This document shows positions 8,886 to 17,494 of a stretch of 64,000 nucleotides of DNA, one piece after another (the first letter of the stretch is position 1; each line of letters starts with the position of its first letter). Made by a program: the position numbers and the translations under genes. The stretch spans positions 1 to 64,000 of the forward strand of contig CAWDWM010000010.1 in assembly GCA_963806015.1 (NCBI GenBank). Direction: 5' to 3'. Origin of the DNA: JAOPZW01 sp963806015 (GTDB lineage: Bacteria > Actinomycetota > Thermoleophilia > Solirubrobacterales > Solirubrobacteraceae). Under the pieces are notes generated by a model. It worked only from the letters and a program-made list of their open reading frames with translations. It made no database searches and was not told the origin of the DNA.

Positions 8886-10874
8886 ATGCCGGCCACAGCG
8901 ATCGCGCGCATTGCCCGTGTCGAGCGCCACGCGCTCGGCCCGCGGGTGTTCGTGCTCGGCCGGCGCGTGCACGAATGCCACCTCGGCGTGGCCGCGCTGA
9001 TCGCCGGCGGCGCACTCGCGCTGGCCGGGCTGAGCGCTGTGCCGCTCGCGGCGCTGCTCGCCGCCGGCGCCTGGCTGGTGGCCAAGGACTGGCGCGACCT
9101 GCATCCGGCCACGCGCGACACGGCCATGTGGCGGCCCGGGCTGCACCGCCCGCCGGACCTCCCGCCCACACCGGTCAACCAGCGCGTGCCGCTGCTGGCG
9201 GCTTGGGCGACCGCGCTCGTCGGCGTGGTCAATGTCGCCTCCGCGCTGACGCCCGAGGTCCCGCTGCGGTTGCGCGCGCTGCTGGCCATCGCCCCCGTCC
9301 ACGAGGTCGCCCTGGCCCATGCGCTGGCCCTGCCCGCGGGGCTCGCCCTCCTCGGCGCCGCGTGGCAGCTCGCACGCCGCCGTCGCCGGGCCCTGAGCGT
9401 CGCCGTCGCGCTGCTCGGCGTGCTCGGCGGCCTGAATCTGCTCAAGGGCCTCGATGTCGAGGAGGCGGTCATCAGCTGGGCGCTGGCCGCCGTGCTGTGG
9501 CGCGCGCGACCGGCCTTCGCCGTCCGCCACAGCGACGCCGACCTCCCGCGCGCGCTCGCGCGTGCCGCCGCGGTCCTGGGCGGGGCCTTCGCGCTCGCGC
9601 TCGTGGCCGTGCTCGTGGCCGGGTCGGGGCTGGCCCCCGCCGTCCCGACCGGCGCCGCCCCCGGGCGGGCCCTGGCGCTCCTGGCGCTGGACACCACCGC
9701 GGTAAGCGCCGCCGGGCCGTTCGCGTGGCTACCGCTGGGGATCGCCCTGCTCGGGGTCGGCGCGGTGGTCGTGGCCGCGGCGCTGCTCTTCGCGCCCCTG
9801 CGGCCCAAGCAGCTCGCCGACGGCCTCGACCGCCGCCGCGCGGCCGCGCTCGTCCGCCGCCACGGGGCGGACACCCTGAGCGCCTTCAAGCTGCGCAACG
9901 ACGTCCTGCGACAGTGGTCGTCGGACGGCCGCGCCATGGCCGCCTACCGCGTCGAAGCGGGAACCATGCTCGTCGCCGGCGACCCCGTCGGCGCACCGGG
10001 CGCGACGCCCGGGGTGCTCGAGGCGGTGCTCGCCCACGCGCGACGCCATGGACTGGCCCTGGGCGTCGTCGGCGCCAGCGAGGCGTTCGCCGCCGCGGCC
10101 CGGCGCGCCGGACTGCGCCGCCTGTACCTCGGTGACGAGGCGATCCTGGCCACCGGCGCGATGGACCTCGCCGGCGGCCATCACAAAAGCCTGCGCAAGG
10201 CGGTCCATCGCGTCGAGCGCAACGGCTATGTCCCCGAGCTGCACGCCGTCGGCGAGCTCGACGCCGCCACGATCGCCCAGCTGCGCGAGGTCAGCGGCCG
10301 CTGGCTGGACGGAGCACCCGACCGCGGCTTCTCGATGGCGCACGACGACCTCGTCGACGAGTTGCTGCCGGACGCGCTCGTCGTGCTCGCGCGCGACTCC
10401 GAGCGGCGAGTACGAGGCTTCCTGCACTTCGCACCGGTCTTCGGCCGCCCCGTCGTCTCGCTGGGGTTCATGCGCCGAGACCGCGACACGCCCAACGGGC
10501 TCACCGACTTCCTCGTCGTGCACGCGGCACGGCTGCTCGCCGAGCGCGGCATAACCGAGTTCTCGCTGAACTTCGCCGCCTTCGGACGGTGGCTGCGCGC
10601 TCCCGCCGGCGCGCTGGAAAGGGGGCTCGGGCGGCTGGTCTGCCTCGGCGACCGCTGGTTTCAGATCGAGCGCCTGTACCGCTTCAACGCGAAGTTCGAG
10701 CCGCGCTGGCAGCCGCGCTACCTCCTGTTCGAGCGGCCGCTGGCACTGCCGCGCGTCGCGCTGGCCGCGATGTGGGCCGAGGGCCACCTGCCCAAGCCCC
10801 GGCCGCTACGTATCGGCCCGCGCGCGGCGCCGGCACGCGTCGTCCGGGCCCCGGGAACGCCGGGCCGCCCATAG
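8886..10874 (+). CDS. DUF2156 / phosphatidylglycerol lysyltransferase-like membrane protein
   Basis: 662 aa. The N-terminal half (about 30-310) is a set of membrane helices; the C-terminal half (about 320-620) is the soluble GNAT-like transferase domain found in MprF and LysX, with 'LSAFKLRNDVLRQWSSDGRAMAAYRVEAGTMLVAGDPVG', 'GGHHKSLRKAVHRVERNGY', 'RGFLHFAPVF' and 'EFSLNFAAFGRWL'. Such proteins add an amino acid from aminoacyl-tRNA to a lipid head group, raising resistance to cationic peptides. No lysyl-tRNA synthetase domain is fused. A standalone gene; the amino acid used cannot be read from sequence. Confidence 0.85.
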   Translation: MPATAIARIARVERHALGPRVFVLGRRVHECHLGVAALIAGGALALAGLSAVPLAALLAAGAWLVAKDWRDLHPATRDTAMWRPGLHRPPDLPPTPVNQRVPLLAAWATALVGVVNVASALTPEVPLRLRALLAIAPVHEVALAHALALPAGLALLGAAWQLARRRRRALSVAVALLGVLGGLNLLKGLDVEEAVISWALAAVLWRARPAFAVRHSDADLPRALARAAAVLGGAFALALVAVLVAGSGLAPAVPTGAAPGRALALLALDTTAVSAAGPFAWLPLGIALLGVGAVVVAAALLFAPLRPKQLADGLDRRRAAALVRRHGADTLSAFKLRNDVLRQWSSDGRAMAAYRVEAGTMLVAGDPVGAPGATPGVLEAVLAHARRHGLALGVVGASEAFAAAARRAGLRRLYLGDEAILATGAMDLAGGHHKSLRKAVHRVERNGYVPELHAVGELDAATIAQLREVSGRWLDGAPDRGFSMAHDDLVDELLPDALVVLARDSERRVRGFLHFAPVFGRPVVSLGFMRRDRDTPNGLTDFLVVHAARLLAERGITEFSLNFAAFGRWLRAPAGALERGLGRLVCLGDRWFQIERLYRFNAKFEPRWQPRYLLFERPLALPRVALAAMWAEGHLPKPRPLRIGPRAAPARVVRAPGTPGRP

Positions 10875-10914
10875 GGATGTCTGATCGGCCAAGACCGCAG
10901 AGCCGTTGGAACCG

Positions 10915-11172
10915 CTATGCCGCCGCGACGACGACCTTGATGCGAAGCGTGTTGTCCTCGCCGACGGTGTGGATGCCCTTCATGTAGTCCTCGCCGGCCT
11001 TGGTCGTCAGGGAGTACGTTCCGGGCGTCGGGAAGGTCACGCTGCTGCGTGCGCCCATGTGGGTCATCGCGGCGGCGACGAAGGTCGCCTGGGGCCCGCG
11101 GACTCGGACGAGCCGATGGGGCATCACGTCGTTGTTCTGGACGTGCAGGACCCCGCCCGCCGCGAGGTGCAA
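10915..11172 (-). CDS. Cupredoxin-like protein, probably N-terminally truncated
   Basis: Open from a TTG at 11172, and open further back to an in-frame TGA near 11247. 'LAVNGANPGAPSATLHLAAGGVLHVQNNDVMPHRL' then 'TFPTPGTYSLTTKAGEDYMKGIHTVGEDNTLRIKVVV' matches small exported cupredoxin-fold proteins. His in 'MPHRL' and 'GIHTV' could be copper ligands, but no Cys ligand is present. A signal peptide is expected and is absent; the DNA upstream instead carries a fragment of an unrelated gene on the other strand, so this is probably a remnant. Convergent with the DUF2156 gene. Confidence 0.55.
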   Translation of the reverse strand: MHLAAGGVLHVQNNDVMPHRLVRVRGPQATFVAAAMTHMGARSSVTFPTPGTYSLTTKAGEDYMKGIHTVGEDNTLRIKVVVAAA

Positions 11173-11207
11173 GGTCGCGCTGGGGGCTCCGGGATTGGCG
11201 CCGTTGA

Positions 11208-11312
11208 CGGCCAGCGCGCTACGCGGCGCTGACGGCGCGCATCACGCTGTCCGTCGCGGACGCCGCAGGCAACCAGTCCACGACGAGACTCGTGCTGAGA
11301 CTCCGCAAATGA
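11208..11312 (+). pseudogene. C-terminal scrap of an Ig-like/fibronectin-like surface protein
   Basis: Thirty-odd codons ending TGA at 11310-11312 read 'YAALTARITLSVADAAGNQSTTRLVLRLRK'. The pattern D-A-A-G-N-x-S-T followed by alternating hydrophobics is the last beta strands of bacterial Ig-like repeats. There is an in-frame stop just upstream (11205-11207) and no start, so only the tail of a gene survives. It meets the truncated end of the cupredoxin-like gene, which marks an old deletion or recombination junction near 11.21 kb. Confidence 0.5.
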
Positions 11313-11330
11313 GAGCTCACGAACGCTCGA

Positions 11331-11367
11331 CGCCGCACGGCGGAGATCTGGCTTGGCGGTCGCCGTG

Positions 11368-11372
<5 letters not shown>
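11331..11372. terminator. Perfect 12-bp inverted repeat, likely terminator hairpin
   Basis: Arms CGCCGCACGGCG (11331-11342) and CGCCGTGCGGCG (11361-11372) with an 18-base loop. It follows the stop of the Ig-like scrap and precedes the left island repeat. There is no T run, so it is a structural guess. Confidence 0.45.
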
Positions 11373-11559
<187 letters not shown>

Positions 11560-12060
11560 CTATGGGTCCCCTGTTTTCGTCGTATCTGCAGGGCATTCTC
11601 TGCCTCCAGCGGTCGGACTCGCGGCGGCGGCTTGTGCGGAATTTCCGTCCATTTGCGATCGGGCTGGGCCAAAGAAAGCGGCTTTGGCCCGGTCCTTCAG
11701 CTCCCCGGCTTGGAGGACGTTGGACAAGTTGCTCAGTGCCGCCCTGAGCTCCGGGGCTTCATTCGAGGCGAGACCCGGACTTGAGCCGGGACACGACGTT
11801 TCTTACAGGCACCCAGACCACGACCGAGGCGCGGTAGGCCCCCAAACCGCGTCGGCCGGCAGACCAGGTGGCGTGAGCCGTCGCCGACTGCTTGAGGTCG
11901 CGTCTTCAGCCGTGGGGCGGCGGATCCAGTGGTTTGGCCGCGGGTTGCGACCGACTCCGCGCGGTAGGAGCGCCATCGGGCGCGTCGATGTCCGGAGTAT
12001 CACGGCGCGGGAGGATGCCCGTCCGTCGTGGAAGTTCGCGACGGCGGTCCCGGATGTTGG

Positions 12061-12222
12061 TCAGGCGTGCGCGAGCGTAGCGGCCTCCTCGACGGTCGGG
12101 GTGTGAACGGCGGCGCATCGGGGGCGAGGTCGCCCTCGACGGCGACGGCGAGCTTGGCGAGGTCGCTCTAGCCGATGACCCTGCGGAACTGCTGCTCGGC
12201 TTCGAGCATCCCGGCGGACGCG
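12061..12222 (-). pseudogene. Possible transposase C-terminal remnant
   Basis: Reading leftward: 'MLEAEQQFRRVIG', an in-frame TAG, 'SDLAKLAVAVEGDLA', then, after a frame change, 'HTPTVEEAATLAHA' and TGA. The style 'LEAExxFRRVxGYxDLxKL' is reminiscent of the end of some actinobacterial IS transposases. The stop codon and frameshift show it is dead. The family call is tentative. Confidence 0.35.
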
Positions 12223-12246
12223 CCAAACTTGCGACAGATTGCGCTA

Positions 12247-12260
12247 ACCTGACTTCAGGT
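12247..12260. promoter_or_regulatory. Palindrome ACCTGA-CT-TCAGGT, likely LysR operator
   Basis: Perfect 6-bp arms around a 2-base centre, 50 bp before the LysR start. It overlaps a possible -10 box TAACCT (12245-12250), so binding could repress the regulator's own transcription. Role inferred from position. Confidence 0.45.
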
Positions 12261-12310
12261 CGGGTTCTCCGCACTACCAGTCATGTTTCCGACGACCCCG
12301 GGGAGGGTTC

Positions 12311-13234
12311 ATGGATCTGCGTCAGCTTCGCTACGTCGTCGCGGTCGCCGACGCGGGCGGGATCAGGAAGGCGTCGCGGCAGCTCGATCTCGCGCAGCCG
12401 TCGCTGTCGCAGGCGCTGCGCCAGCTCGAGGCCGAGCTCGGCGTCCAGCTCATCCGCCGAAGCACGCGGGGCATCGAGCTCACCGAGGCGGGCGACGAGT
12501 TCCTGAACTACGCGCGGGACATCCTCGACCGCGCGGCCGAGGCGCACGCCGCCATGCGGCGCCGGGCCGAGCAGCGGTCCTGCACGCTGCGTGTGGGCCT
12601 GCTCGCTGGGATCATCGCGGCCGGCGAGCTCACCGGGCCGATCCTCGAGACGTTCCGCCAGGCGCGCCCCGATGTCGAGGTCCAAGTTCAAGACATCAGC
12701 TTCTCCGACCAGGCCGCGCCGCTCCTCGACGGGCAGGTCGACGTAGCGATCGTGCGCGCGCCGATCGCCAACCGGCTCGTCGACACCGTGCCGCTGGCGC
12801 ACGACCCGCGCGTGCTCCTCGTGGGTGCCACCCACGAGCTCGCGGGCGCCGAGCGCGTCGACGTCGAGGAGATCCTCGACGAGCGCACCGTACCCGTGAT
12901 CGCGCCGAAGGAGTTCGCCGCCCACTGGCACCTCGACGACCTCCGCGGCGGCTCGCACGTCGACCCGGCTATGCCGGCCGCCAAGACTGTCGCGGACCTC
13001 CAGTTCGCCGTCGCCACGGGCCGGGCGATCATGATCGCCGCCTCGGTGACGGCCCGTGTCCTGCCGAACGGTCTGGTGCGCGCGGTGCAGGTCGACCGGC
13101 TTCCGCCGAGCCTGATCGAGGTTGCCCGCCCGCACAGCGACCGCCGGCGGGTCATCCGGGACTTCGTCGAGGCCGCCGCGCAGGCTGCGCGCGAGAACAT
13201 CGGGCTGATGCCCGGCGCCACGCTGGCGAACTGA
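12311..13234 (+). CDS. LysR-family transcriptional regulator
   Basis: 307 aa, normal for the family. N-terminal winged helix 'MDLRQLRYVVAVADAGGIRKASRQLDLAQPSLSQALRQLE' with helix-turn-helix at about 18-37, then a linker helix and an effector-binding domain from about 92. ATG has a gggaggg Shine-Dalgarno 6 bases upstream. It heads, in the same direction, the row of genes 13.3-21.4 kb, whereas LysR genes are usually divergent from their targets. It likely controls that row in response to a small inducer such as the imported substrate (inference). Confidence 0.9.
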   Translation: MDLRQLRYVVAVADAGGIRKASRQLDLAQPSLSQALRQLEAELGVQLIRRSTRGIELTEAGDEFLNYARDILDRAAEAHAAMRRRAEQRSCTLRVGLLAGIIAAGELTGPILETFRQARPDVEVQVQDISFSDQAAPLLDGQVDVAIVRAPIANRLVDTVPLAHDPRVLLVGATHELAGAERVDVEEILDERTVPVIAPKEFAAHWHLDDLRGGSHVDPAMPAAKTVADLQFAVATGRAIMIAASVTARVLPNGLVRAVQVDRLPPSLIEVARPHSDRRRVIRDFVEAAAQAARENIGLMPGATLAN

Positions 13235-13306
13235 TAGGGCGCAGCTCTCACCCGCTCAGCAAATGGGCTCTAGGCCGGCGGTGGCTCCGTCGGCATGCTG
13301 CCCACC

Positions 13307-13762
13307 ATGAACGACACCGACCTGCGCGCTTCCAACCTCGCGGTGGTGCGTCGCTACATCGACGCGATCAACGCGTGGGACTTCGACACCAAGCGCGCGC
13401 TGCTGGCCGAGGACGCGGTCTTCGAGATGCCGTACGCCCCCGAGGGGTTCGAGCGGCGCATCGTCGGCCGCGACAACATCATCGCCTTCGTCGAGACGAT
13501 CCCGGCGATGATCGACGCCGAGAACCTCCACGACGTCCAACTCGAGACCTACAACTCGGATCCCGGCGAGATCGTCGCGGAGTACAAGAGCGACATGGTC
13601 ATCAAGCCGCACGGCGTCGAGTACCGCAACGAGTACGTCAGCCGCTTCACGGTCCGCGACGGCCAGATCGCCCGCTTCGCCGAGTACTACGACCCGATCC
13701 GGCTGGTCGTCGCCCTCGGCGGCAGCGTGCAGGGCGCGCCTCTCGAGGCGCCCGCAAGCTGA
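13307..13762 (+). CDS. SnoaL-like / NTF2-fold protein (first copy)
   Basis: 151 aa from ATG 13307; ATG 13295 adds four residues. 'NLAVVRRYIDAINAWDFDTKRALLAEDAVFEMPYAP' is the standard opening of SnoaL-like polyketide cyclase/ketosteroid isomerase-fold proteins, and the end 'YVSRFTVRDGQIARFAEYYDPIRLVVAL' closes the cone fold. Members isomerise, hydrate or dehydrate small cyclic or polar substrates; several have no known reaction. It sits directly before the LLM monooxygenase and shares its direction, so it probably acts on the substrate or product of that enzyme. Confidence 0.85.
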   Translation: MNDTDLRASNLAVVRRYIDAINAWDFDTKRALLAEDAVFEMPYAPEGFERRIVGRDNIIAFVETIPAMIDAENLHDVQLETYNSDPGEIVAEYKSDMVIKPHGVEYRNEYVSRFTVRDGQIARFAEYYDPIRLVVALGGSVQGAPLEAPAS

Positions 13763-13803
13763 CCGAAAATTCACCTCATCAAGCGAGCAACCAAGGAGCC
13801 GCT

Positions 13804-14982
13804 ATGCGCTTCGGCATCTTCCATACGCCGTTCCACCTGCCCAACACCCAGAACCCGAATCTCGCACTCCGGCGCGACGTCGAGCTGGTCAAGCTGTACG
13901 ACATGCTCGGGTTCGACGAGGTGTGGTTCGGCGAGCACCACTCCGGCGGCTGCGAGCTGATCGTCGACCCGCTCACGTTCATCGCCCACGTCGCCCCGCA
14001 GACGCAGCGGATCAAGCTCGGCACGGGTGTCATCTCGCTGCCTTACCACAACCCCCTGTGGATCGCGGAGCGCATGGTCTTCATCGACCACCTCACGCGC
14101 GGTCGCGCTCTCTACGGACTCGGCGTCGGCGCGCTGCCGACCGATGCGCACATGATCGGCATGGACCCCACCGAGATGCGCCCCATCTTCGAGGAGTCCG
14201 TCGACGTTCTCATGCACCTGCTGTGCAGCGACGAGCCGCTGTCGATCACCACCGAGCGCTACACGCTGTGCGACGCGCGCATCATGCTCAAGCCCTACAG
14301 CGACCTCCAGGTCCTCATCGCCGCCGTGGTCTCGCCCAGCGGCCCTCGGATCGCGGGCAAGCACGGGCTGGGCCTGCTGTCGATTGCCGCGACAATGGAG
14401 GGCGGCGCGGACGCGCTGGCCGGTCACTGGCAGGTCGTCGAGGAGCGTGCGGCGCAGTTCGGCGCCCCGCCCGCCAGCCGCGACGCGTGGACCCTGCTCG
14501 GGCCCATGCACATCGCGGAGACGCGCGAGCAGGCGATCGAGGACGTCCGCTACGGGATCGACCTGTGGTTCGACTACATGCAGAACGTCTCGGCATCGCC
14601 GCAGTTCTCGCCGGCGGGGGAGACGACCGAGGAGCGCATCGCCTGGGTCATCGACACGGGCGTCGGCGTCATCGGCACGCCGGACGACGCCGTCGCGCAG
14701 ATCCGCCGGCTCCATGAGATGACCGACGGCGGCTTCGGCAGCTACCTGATCATGGGCAACGAGTGGGCCTCGCACGCCGCGACGCGCCGGTCGGTGGAGC
14801 TCTTCGCCGAGTACGTGATGCCCGTCTTCCAGGACGACGCCACGTCCCGCCTGCGCGAGAGCGAGCAGTGGTGCCGCGAGCGCCGCAGCGACCTCTTCGA
14901 GCGCCAGGCGAACGCGCTCGACCAGGCGGCCGCGCGCCATCACGCCGAGCGTGACGCGATCCGCTCGTCAGTCGCGGGCTGA
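13804..14982 (+). CDS. LLM-class flavin-dependent monooxygenase (bacterial luciferase-like)
   Basis: 392-aa TIM-barrel oxygenase that would use reduced FMN and O2. Features: N-terminal strand 'MRFGIFHTPFHLP', 'LGFDEVWFGEHHSGG' (about 38-52), 'RIKLGTGVISLPYHNPLWIAERMVFIDHLTRGRALYGLGVG' and the C-terminal 'GTPDDAVAQIRRLHEMTDGGFGSYLI'. A charged helical tail (about 340-392) resembles the limonene-monooxygenase-like branch. Strong aaggag site 6 bases before ATG. The FMN reductase and RibBA further down supply reduced flavin. Substrate unknown: terpenoid, aromatic or flavin-type compounds are all possible. Confidence 0.9.
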   Translation: MRFGIFHTPFHLPNTQNPNLALRRDVELVKLYDMLGFDEVWFGEHHSGGCELIVDPLTFIAHVAPQTQRIKLGTGVISLPYHNPLWIAERMVFIDHLTRGRALYGLGVGALPTDAHMIGMDPTEMRPIFEESVDVLMHLLCSDEPLSITTERYTLCDARIMLKPYSDLQVLIAAVVSPSGPRIAGKHGLGLLSIAATMEGGADALAGHWQVVEERAAQFGAPPASRDAWTLLGPMHIAETREQAIEDVRYGIDLWFDYMQNVSASPQFSPAGETTEERIAWVIDTGVGVIGTPDDAVAQIRRLHEMTDGGFGSYLIMGNEWASHAATRRSVELFAEYVMPVFQDDATSRLRESEQWCRERRSDLFERQANALDQAAARHHAERDAIRSSVAG

Positions 14983-15080
14983 TCGCTTCCCCGCTCCGCG
15001 GCCACGCGGGGCTCCATCCGAGGCACCGGGCGGCGACGCCCGCCCGGCGCCCATCCACCCCCAGCAATCCCAGGAGGCCG

Positions 15081-16223
15081 ATGATCGTGCGATCGTCAGG
15101 TTGGTTCGTGCTGCCATTCGTGGCCGTGTCGCTGATGGCGACGGCTTGCGGCACTAACAGCAGCGACAACAACGCCACGCCCGCGAGCGGCGCGGCGGCG
15201 GCAGGCTTGTCGACCAAGGCCGTGGTGCCCGCGCCACCCACCCGGCCGCCGGCGAGCATTCAGGTCGACCAGGCGCTGAGCAAGGCGCCGGCGAAGGGCA
15301 AGAAGGTCATCTTCCTGCAGTGCGAGCTGCCCGCCTGCGCGCGGTACGTGCCGGGCATCAATGCCGCCACCACCGCGCTCGGCTGGTCCGCCAAGACCGA
15401 GGTCTTCAAGAACGCGGACCCGGGCGGCGCCCTGCAGCAGGCGATCAACGAGCATCCGGACTACATCGCGATCACCGGCATCCCGGCCGCCGCGCTGAAG
15501 CCACAGCTGGCCGCCGCGCGCAAGGCAGGCATCCCGGTCATCTCATGCGCCACGCCCGACAAGCCGACCGCCGGCGGGTACTCCGTGCAGTGCGGCGGCA
15601 CCCTCGCGACCGACGCCGACTACGTCGCGCGCTGGGTGATCAACGACTCCGGCGGCAAGGGCCACCTGGTCGCGCTGACCATCCCGCAGTTCCCGGTGCT
15701 CAACACGGAGACCGACTGGCTCAAGGCCAACCTGAAACGGCTGTGCTCCGGATGCTCGCTCGACCAGCTGGACCTCACGATCGACGACGTCGCCGGCGGG
15801 CAGGTCGCGAGCAAGCTGATCGCCTTCCTGCAGTCGCATCCGAACGTGAACTACGTGTACTTCACCTTCAACGACCTCAGCCGCGGCGTGCCCGCCGCCC
15901 TGAACGCGGCCGGCTTCGGCGGCAAGGTCAAGCTCGTCGGCGCCGCCGCCGACGCGGCGATCATGAAGACGATCGGCAGCGACCAGAACGCGTGGACGAT
16001 CGCGCCCAACGTGTACTCCGCGTGGGTCATGGTCGATGCCATGGCGCGGCTCGCGACCGGCGAGCGGCTGAGCCAGGACTACACGAACAGGGTATACGCC
16101 TCGCCGACCTGGGTAGTCGACAGCGCCGGCTCGGCGAAGCGCCTCGCACCGACGAACTACGACTGGTACGGCCCGGACGGCTTCCAGCAGAAGTTCAAGA
16201 CGCTGTGGAACGTCGGCGCTTGA
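15081..16223 (+). CDS. Sugar-type ABC transporter substrate-binding lipoprotein
   Basis: 380 aa. Signal peptide with lipobox 'LMATACG' (Cys about residue 23), a Ser/Ala/Pro linker, then a two-lobed type I periplasmic binding protein like ribose-binding proteins: 'KKVIFLQCELPACARYVPGINAATTALGW', 'HPDYIAITGIPAAALKPQLAAARKAGIPVISC', 'KLVGAAADAAIMKTIG'. Extra cysteines (CELPAC, CSGC) could form disulfides. ATG 15081 is only 3 bases after aggagg; GTG 15087 in frame has better spacing. It delivers its ligand to the permease/ATPase pair at 18763-21367, five genes and about 2.5 kb further on in the same row. Confidence 0.9.
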   Translation: MIVRSSGWFVLPFVAVSLMATACGTNSSDNNATPASGAAAAGLSTKAVVPAPPTRPPASIQVDQALSKAPAKGKKVIFLQCELPACARYVPGINAATTALGWSAKTEVFKNADPGGALQQAINEHPDYIAITGIPAAALKPQLAAARKAGIPVISCATPDKPTAGGYSVQCGGTLATDADYVARWVINDSGGKGHLVALTIPQFPVLNTETDWLKANLKRLCSGCSLDQLDLTIDDVAGGQVASKLIAFLQSHPNVNYVYFTFNDLSRGVPAALNAAGFGGKVKLVGAAADAAIMKTIGSDQNAWTIAPNVYSAWVMVDAMARLATGERLSQDYTNRVYASPTWVVDSAGSAKRLAPTNYDWYGPDGFQQKFKTLWNVGA

Positions 16224-16255
16224 CACGGCGCTGAGGATCGGGGATGAGAAGCGTC

Positions 16256-16279
16256 GGGCGGCCCGCCCATGGGCCGCCC
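16256..16279 (+). promoter_or_regulatory. Strong hairpin between binding-protein gene and downstream genes
   Basis: Perfect 9-bp arms GGGCGGCCC (16256-16264) and GGGCCGCCC (16271-16279) with a 6-base loop. In ABC operons such a structure after the binding-protein gene often stabilises the upstream mRNA or stops part of transcription so that the binding protein is made in excess. No T run follows, so read-through is likely. Confidence 0.6.
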
Positions 16280-16339
16280 GGCGCTCGTCGTGCGTTCGGC
16301 ATCGCTACGAGGGCGCCCCGACAGGAAGGACGGACCCGC

Positions 16340-16750
16340 ATGTCCAGGGCCAACGTCGAAGTGGTGCAGCGGTTCGAGGACGCGTTCGTGCGGGGGGACA
16401 TGGACGAGGTCCTCTCGCTCGTCAGCCCCGACATCGTCGTGCACGAGGCGCCGTCGCTGCCCTACCCGGGCGACCACCGCGGGCACGAGGGCTTCCTCGA
16501 GCTCACCGACGCCTTCAACAGCGTCTGGGAGATCGTCTCCGACCTCGACCTCACGTTCTTCGACGCGGACGACACCCGCGTCGTCGTGCTCGTCGCCTAC
16601 GACGTCGTCACGCGGCCGACGGGCGTCCCGCTGCGGCTGAGCATGGTCGAGATCTACACCGTGATCGACGGACGGATCACCGACCTCGAGGTCTACTACC
16701 GCGACACCGCCGCGATCGTCGAGGCCACCGGCGGCCTCAAGGTCCTGTAG
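16340..16750 (+). CDS. SnoaL-like / NTF2-fold protein (second copy)
   Basis: 136 aa with an aggaagga Shine-Dalgarno 10 bases before ATG. 'NVEVVQRFEDAFVRGDMDEVLSLVSPDIVVHEAPSLPYPGDHRGHEGFLEL' and 'MVEIYTVIDGRITDLEVYYRDTAAIVE' are typical of SnoaL-like proteins. The conserved Asp/His-rich 'HEAPSLPYPGDHRGHEG' could line the pocket. It differs clearly from the first copy at 13307, so the pathway probably has two separate isomerase, cyclase or dehydratase-like steps rather than a duplicated one. Confidence 0.85.
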   Translation: MSRANVEVVQRFEDAFVRGDMDEVLSLVSPDIVVHEAPSLPYPGDHRGHEGFLELTDAFNSVWEIVSDLDLTFFDADDTRVVVLVAYDVVTRPTGVPLRLSMVEIYTVIDGRITDLEVYYRDTAAIVEATGGLKVL

Positions 16751-16909
16751 CCCGCGTCGGGGTGATAGGCGCCCCCTCTCGCGTGGCCGCGAAGTGGGGT
16801 CTATGCCTGCCGCAGGCGGGTGGGGATGCTCTCGTCCTCCTCCACCAACGACCGTCGCCGGCCGGCATACACCCGCCGGCCGGCGCCGGTCCACCACCGG
16901 AGCCACTCC

Positions 16910-17494
16910 ATGACGCACAACACGAGGCACGACACACCGTTCATCGTGGGCATCGGCGGCACGACCCGGGCGGGTTCGAGCTCCGAGCGCGCGCTCGCCC
17001 TCGCGCTCGAGGCCGCCGAGGAGCTCGGCGCCCGCACGCGGCTCATCGGCGCCGGGGAGCTGCAACTGCCGCTCTACGCGCCCGAGCACGCAGACCGCAC
17101 GCCCGAGGCGGTCCGTCTTGTCGAGGCGCTCGCCGCGGCCGACGGCGTCGTGATCGCGTCGCCCGGCTACCACGGCGGCCCGTCGGGGCTCATCAAGAAC
17201 GCGCTGGACTACGTGGAGGACCTCCGCGATACGCCGCGTACGTACTTGGACAACGTGCCGGTCGGCTGCATCGTCTGCGCCCACGGCTGGCAGGCGACCA
17301 CCAGCACGCTGCAGGCCCTGCGCTCGGTGATCCACGCGCTGCGCGGCTGGCCGACGCCGTTCGGCGCCGCGGTCAACAGCGCGGCCGGCGGCGTGGCGGA
17401 TCCCGACGTGTCCGCGCAGCTGCGGCTCGTGGGGCGCCAGGTCGTCGAGCTTGCGCGGCTCCAGCGCACGGCCTCGAACGTCGCTCATGCCTGA
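16910..17494 (+). CDS. NAD(P)H-dependent FMN reductase
   Basis: 194 aa flavodoxin-fold reductase. Phosphate loop 'GIGGTTRAGSSSERALA' near the N-terminus and 'VIASPGYHGGPSGLIKNALDYVEDL' in the middle are the SsuE/NADPH-FMN reductase signatures. It would hand free reduced FMN to the LLM monooxygenase, the classic two-component arrangement. ATG 16910 begins the family-like sequence; an earlier ATG at 16820 would add 30 arginine/serine-rich residues that look like untranslated leader. Its last 8 bases overlap the ribBA start, so the two are translationally coupled. Confidence 0.88.
   Translation: MTHNTRHDTPFIVGIGGTTRAGSSSERALALALEAAEELGARTRLIGAGELQLPLYAPEHADRTPEAVRLVEALAAADGVVIASPGYHGGPSGLIKNALDYVEDLRDTPRTYLDNVPVGCIVCAHGWQATTSTLQALRSVIHALRGWPTPFGAAVNSAAGGVADPDVSAQLRLVGRQVVELARLQRTASNVAHA

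Larger units (their letters stand above)
11560..12310. other. Gene-poor left end of the island
   Basis: No convincing intact gene. On the minus strand a frame of about 80 codons (11560-11800) reads '..NEAPELRAALSNLSNVLQAGELKDRAKAAFF..' and stops exactly at the tRNA fragment; it has no clear start or recognisable family and may be the tail of a lost gene. A T-arm-like hairpin (CCCGG-CTCAAGT-CCGGG) lies within about 11770-11792, also on the minus strand. A transposase-like tail occupies 12061-12222 and the LysR promoter region follows. Confidence 0.5.

Noticed and set aside
11770..11792. Second tRNA remnant (T-arm-like CCCGG-CTCAAGT-CCGGG)
   Set aside because: The T arm looks good, but no matching acceptor, D or anticodon arms could be built around it, so it is only mentioned within the gap description.
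16751..16909. FMN riboswitch before the reductase/ribBA genes
   Set aside because: The conserved AGGGGCAGGG-type and ACCGGCGGT-type boxes are not present in the right order; only GC-rich repeats are seen.
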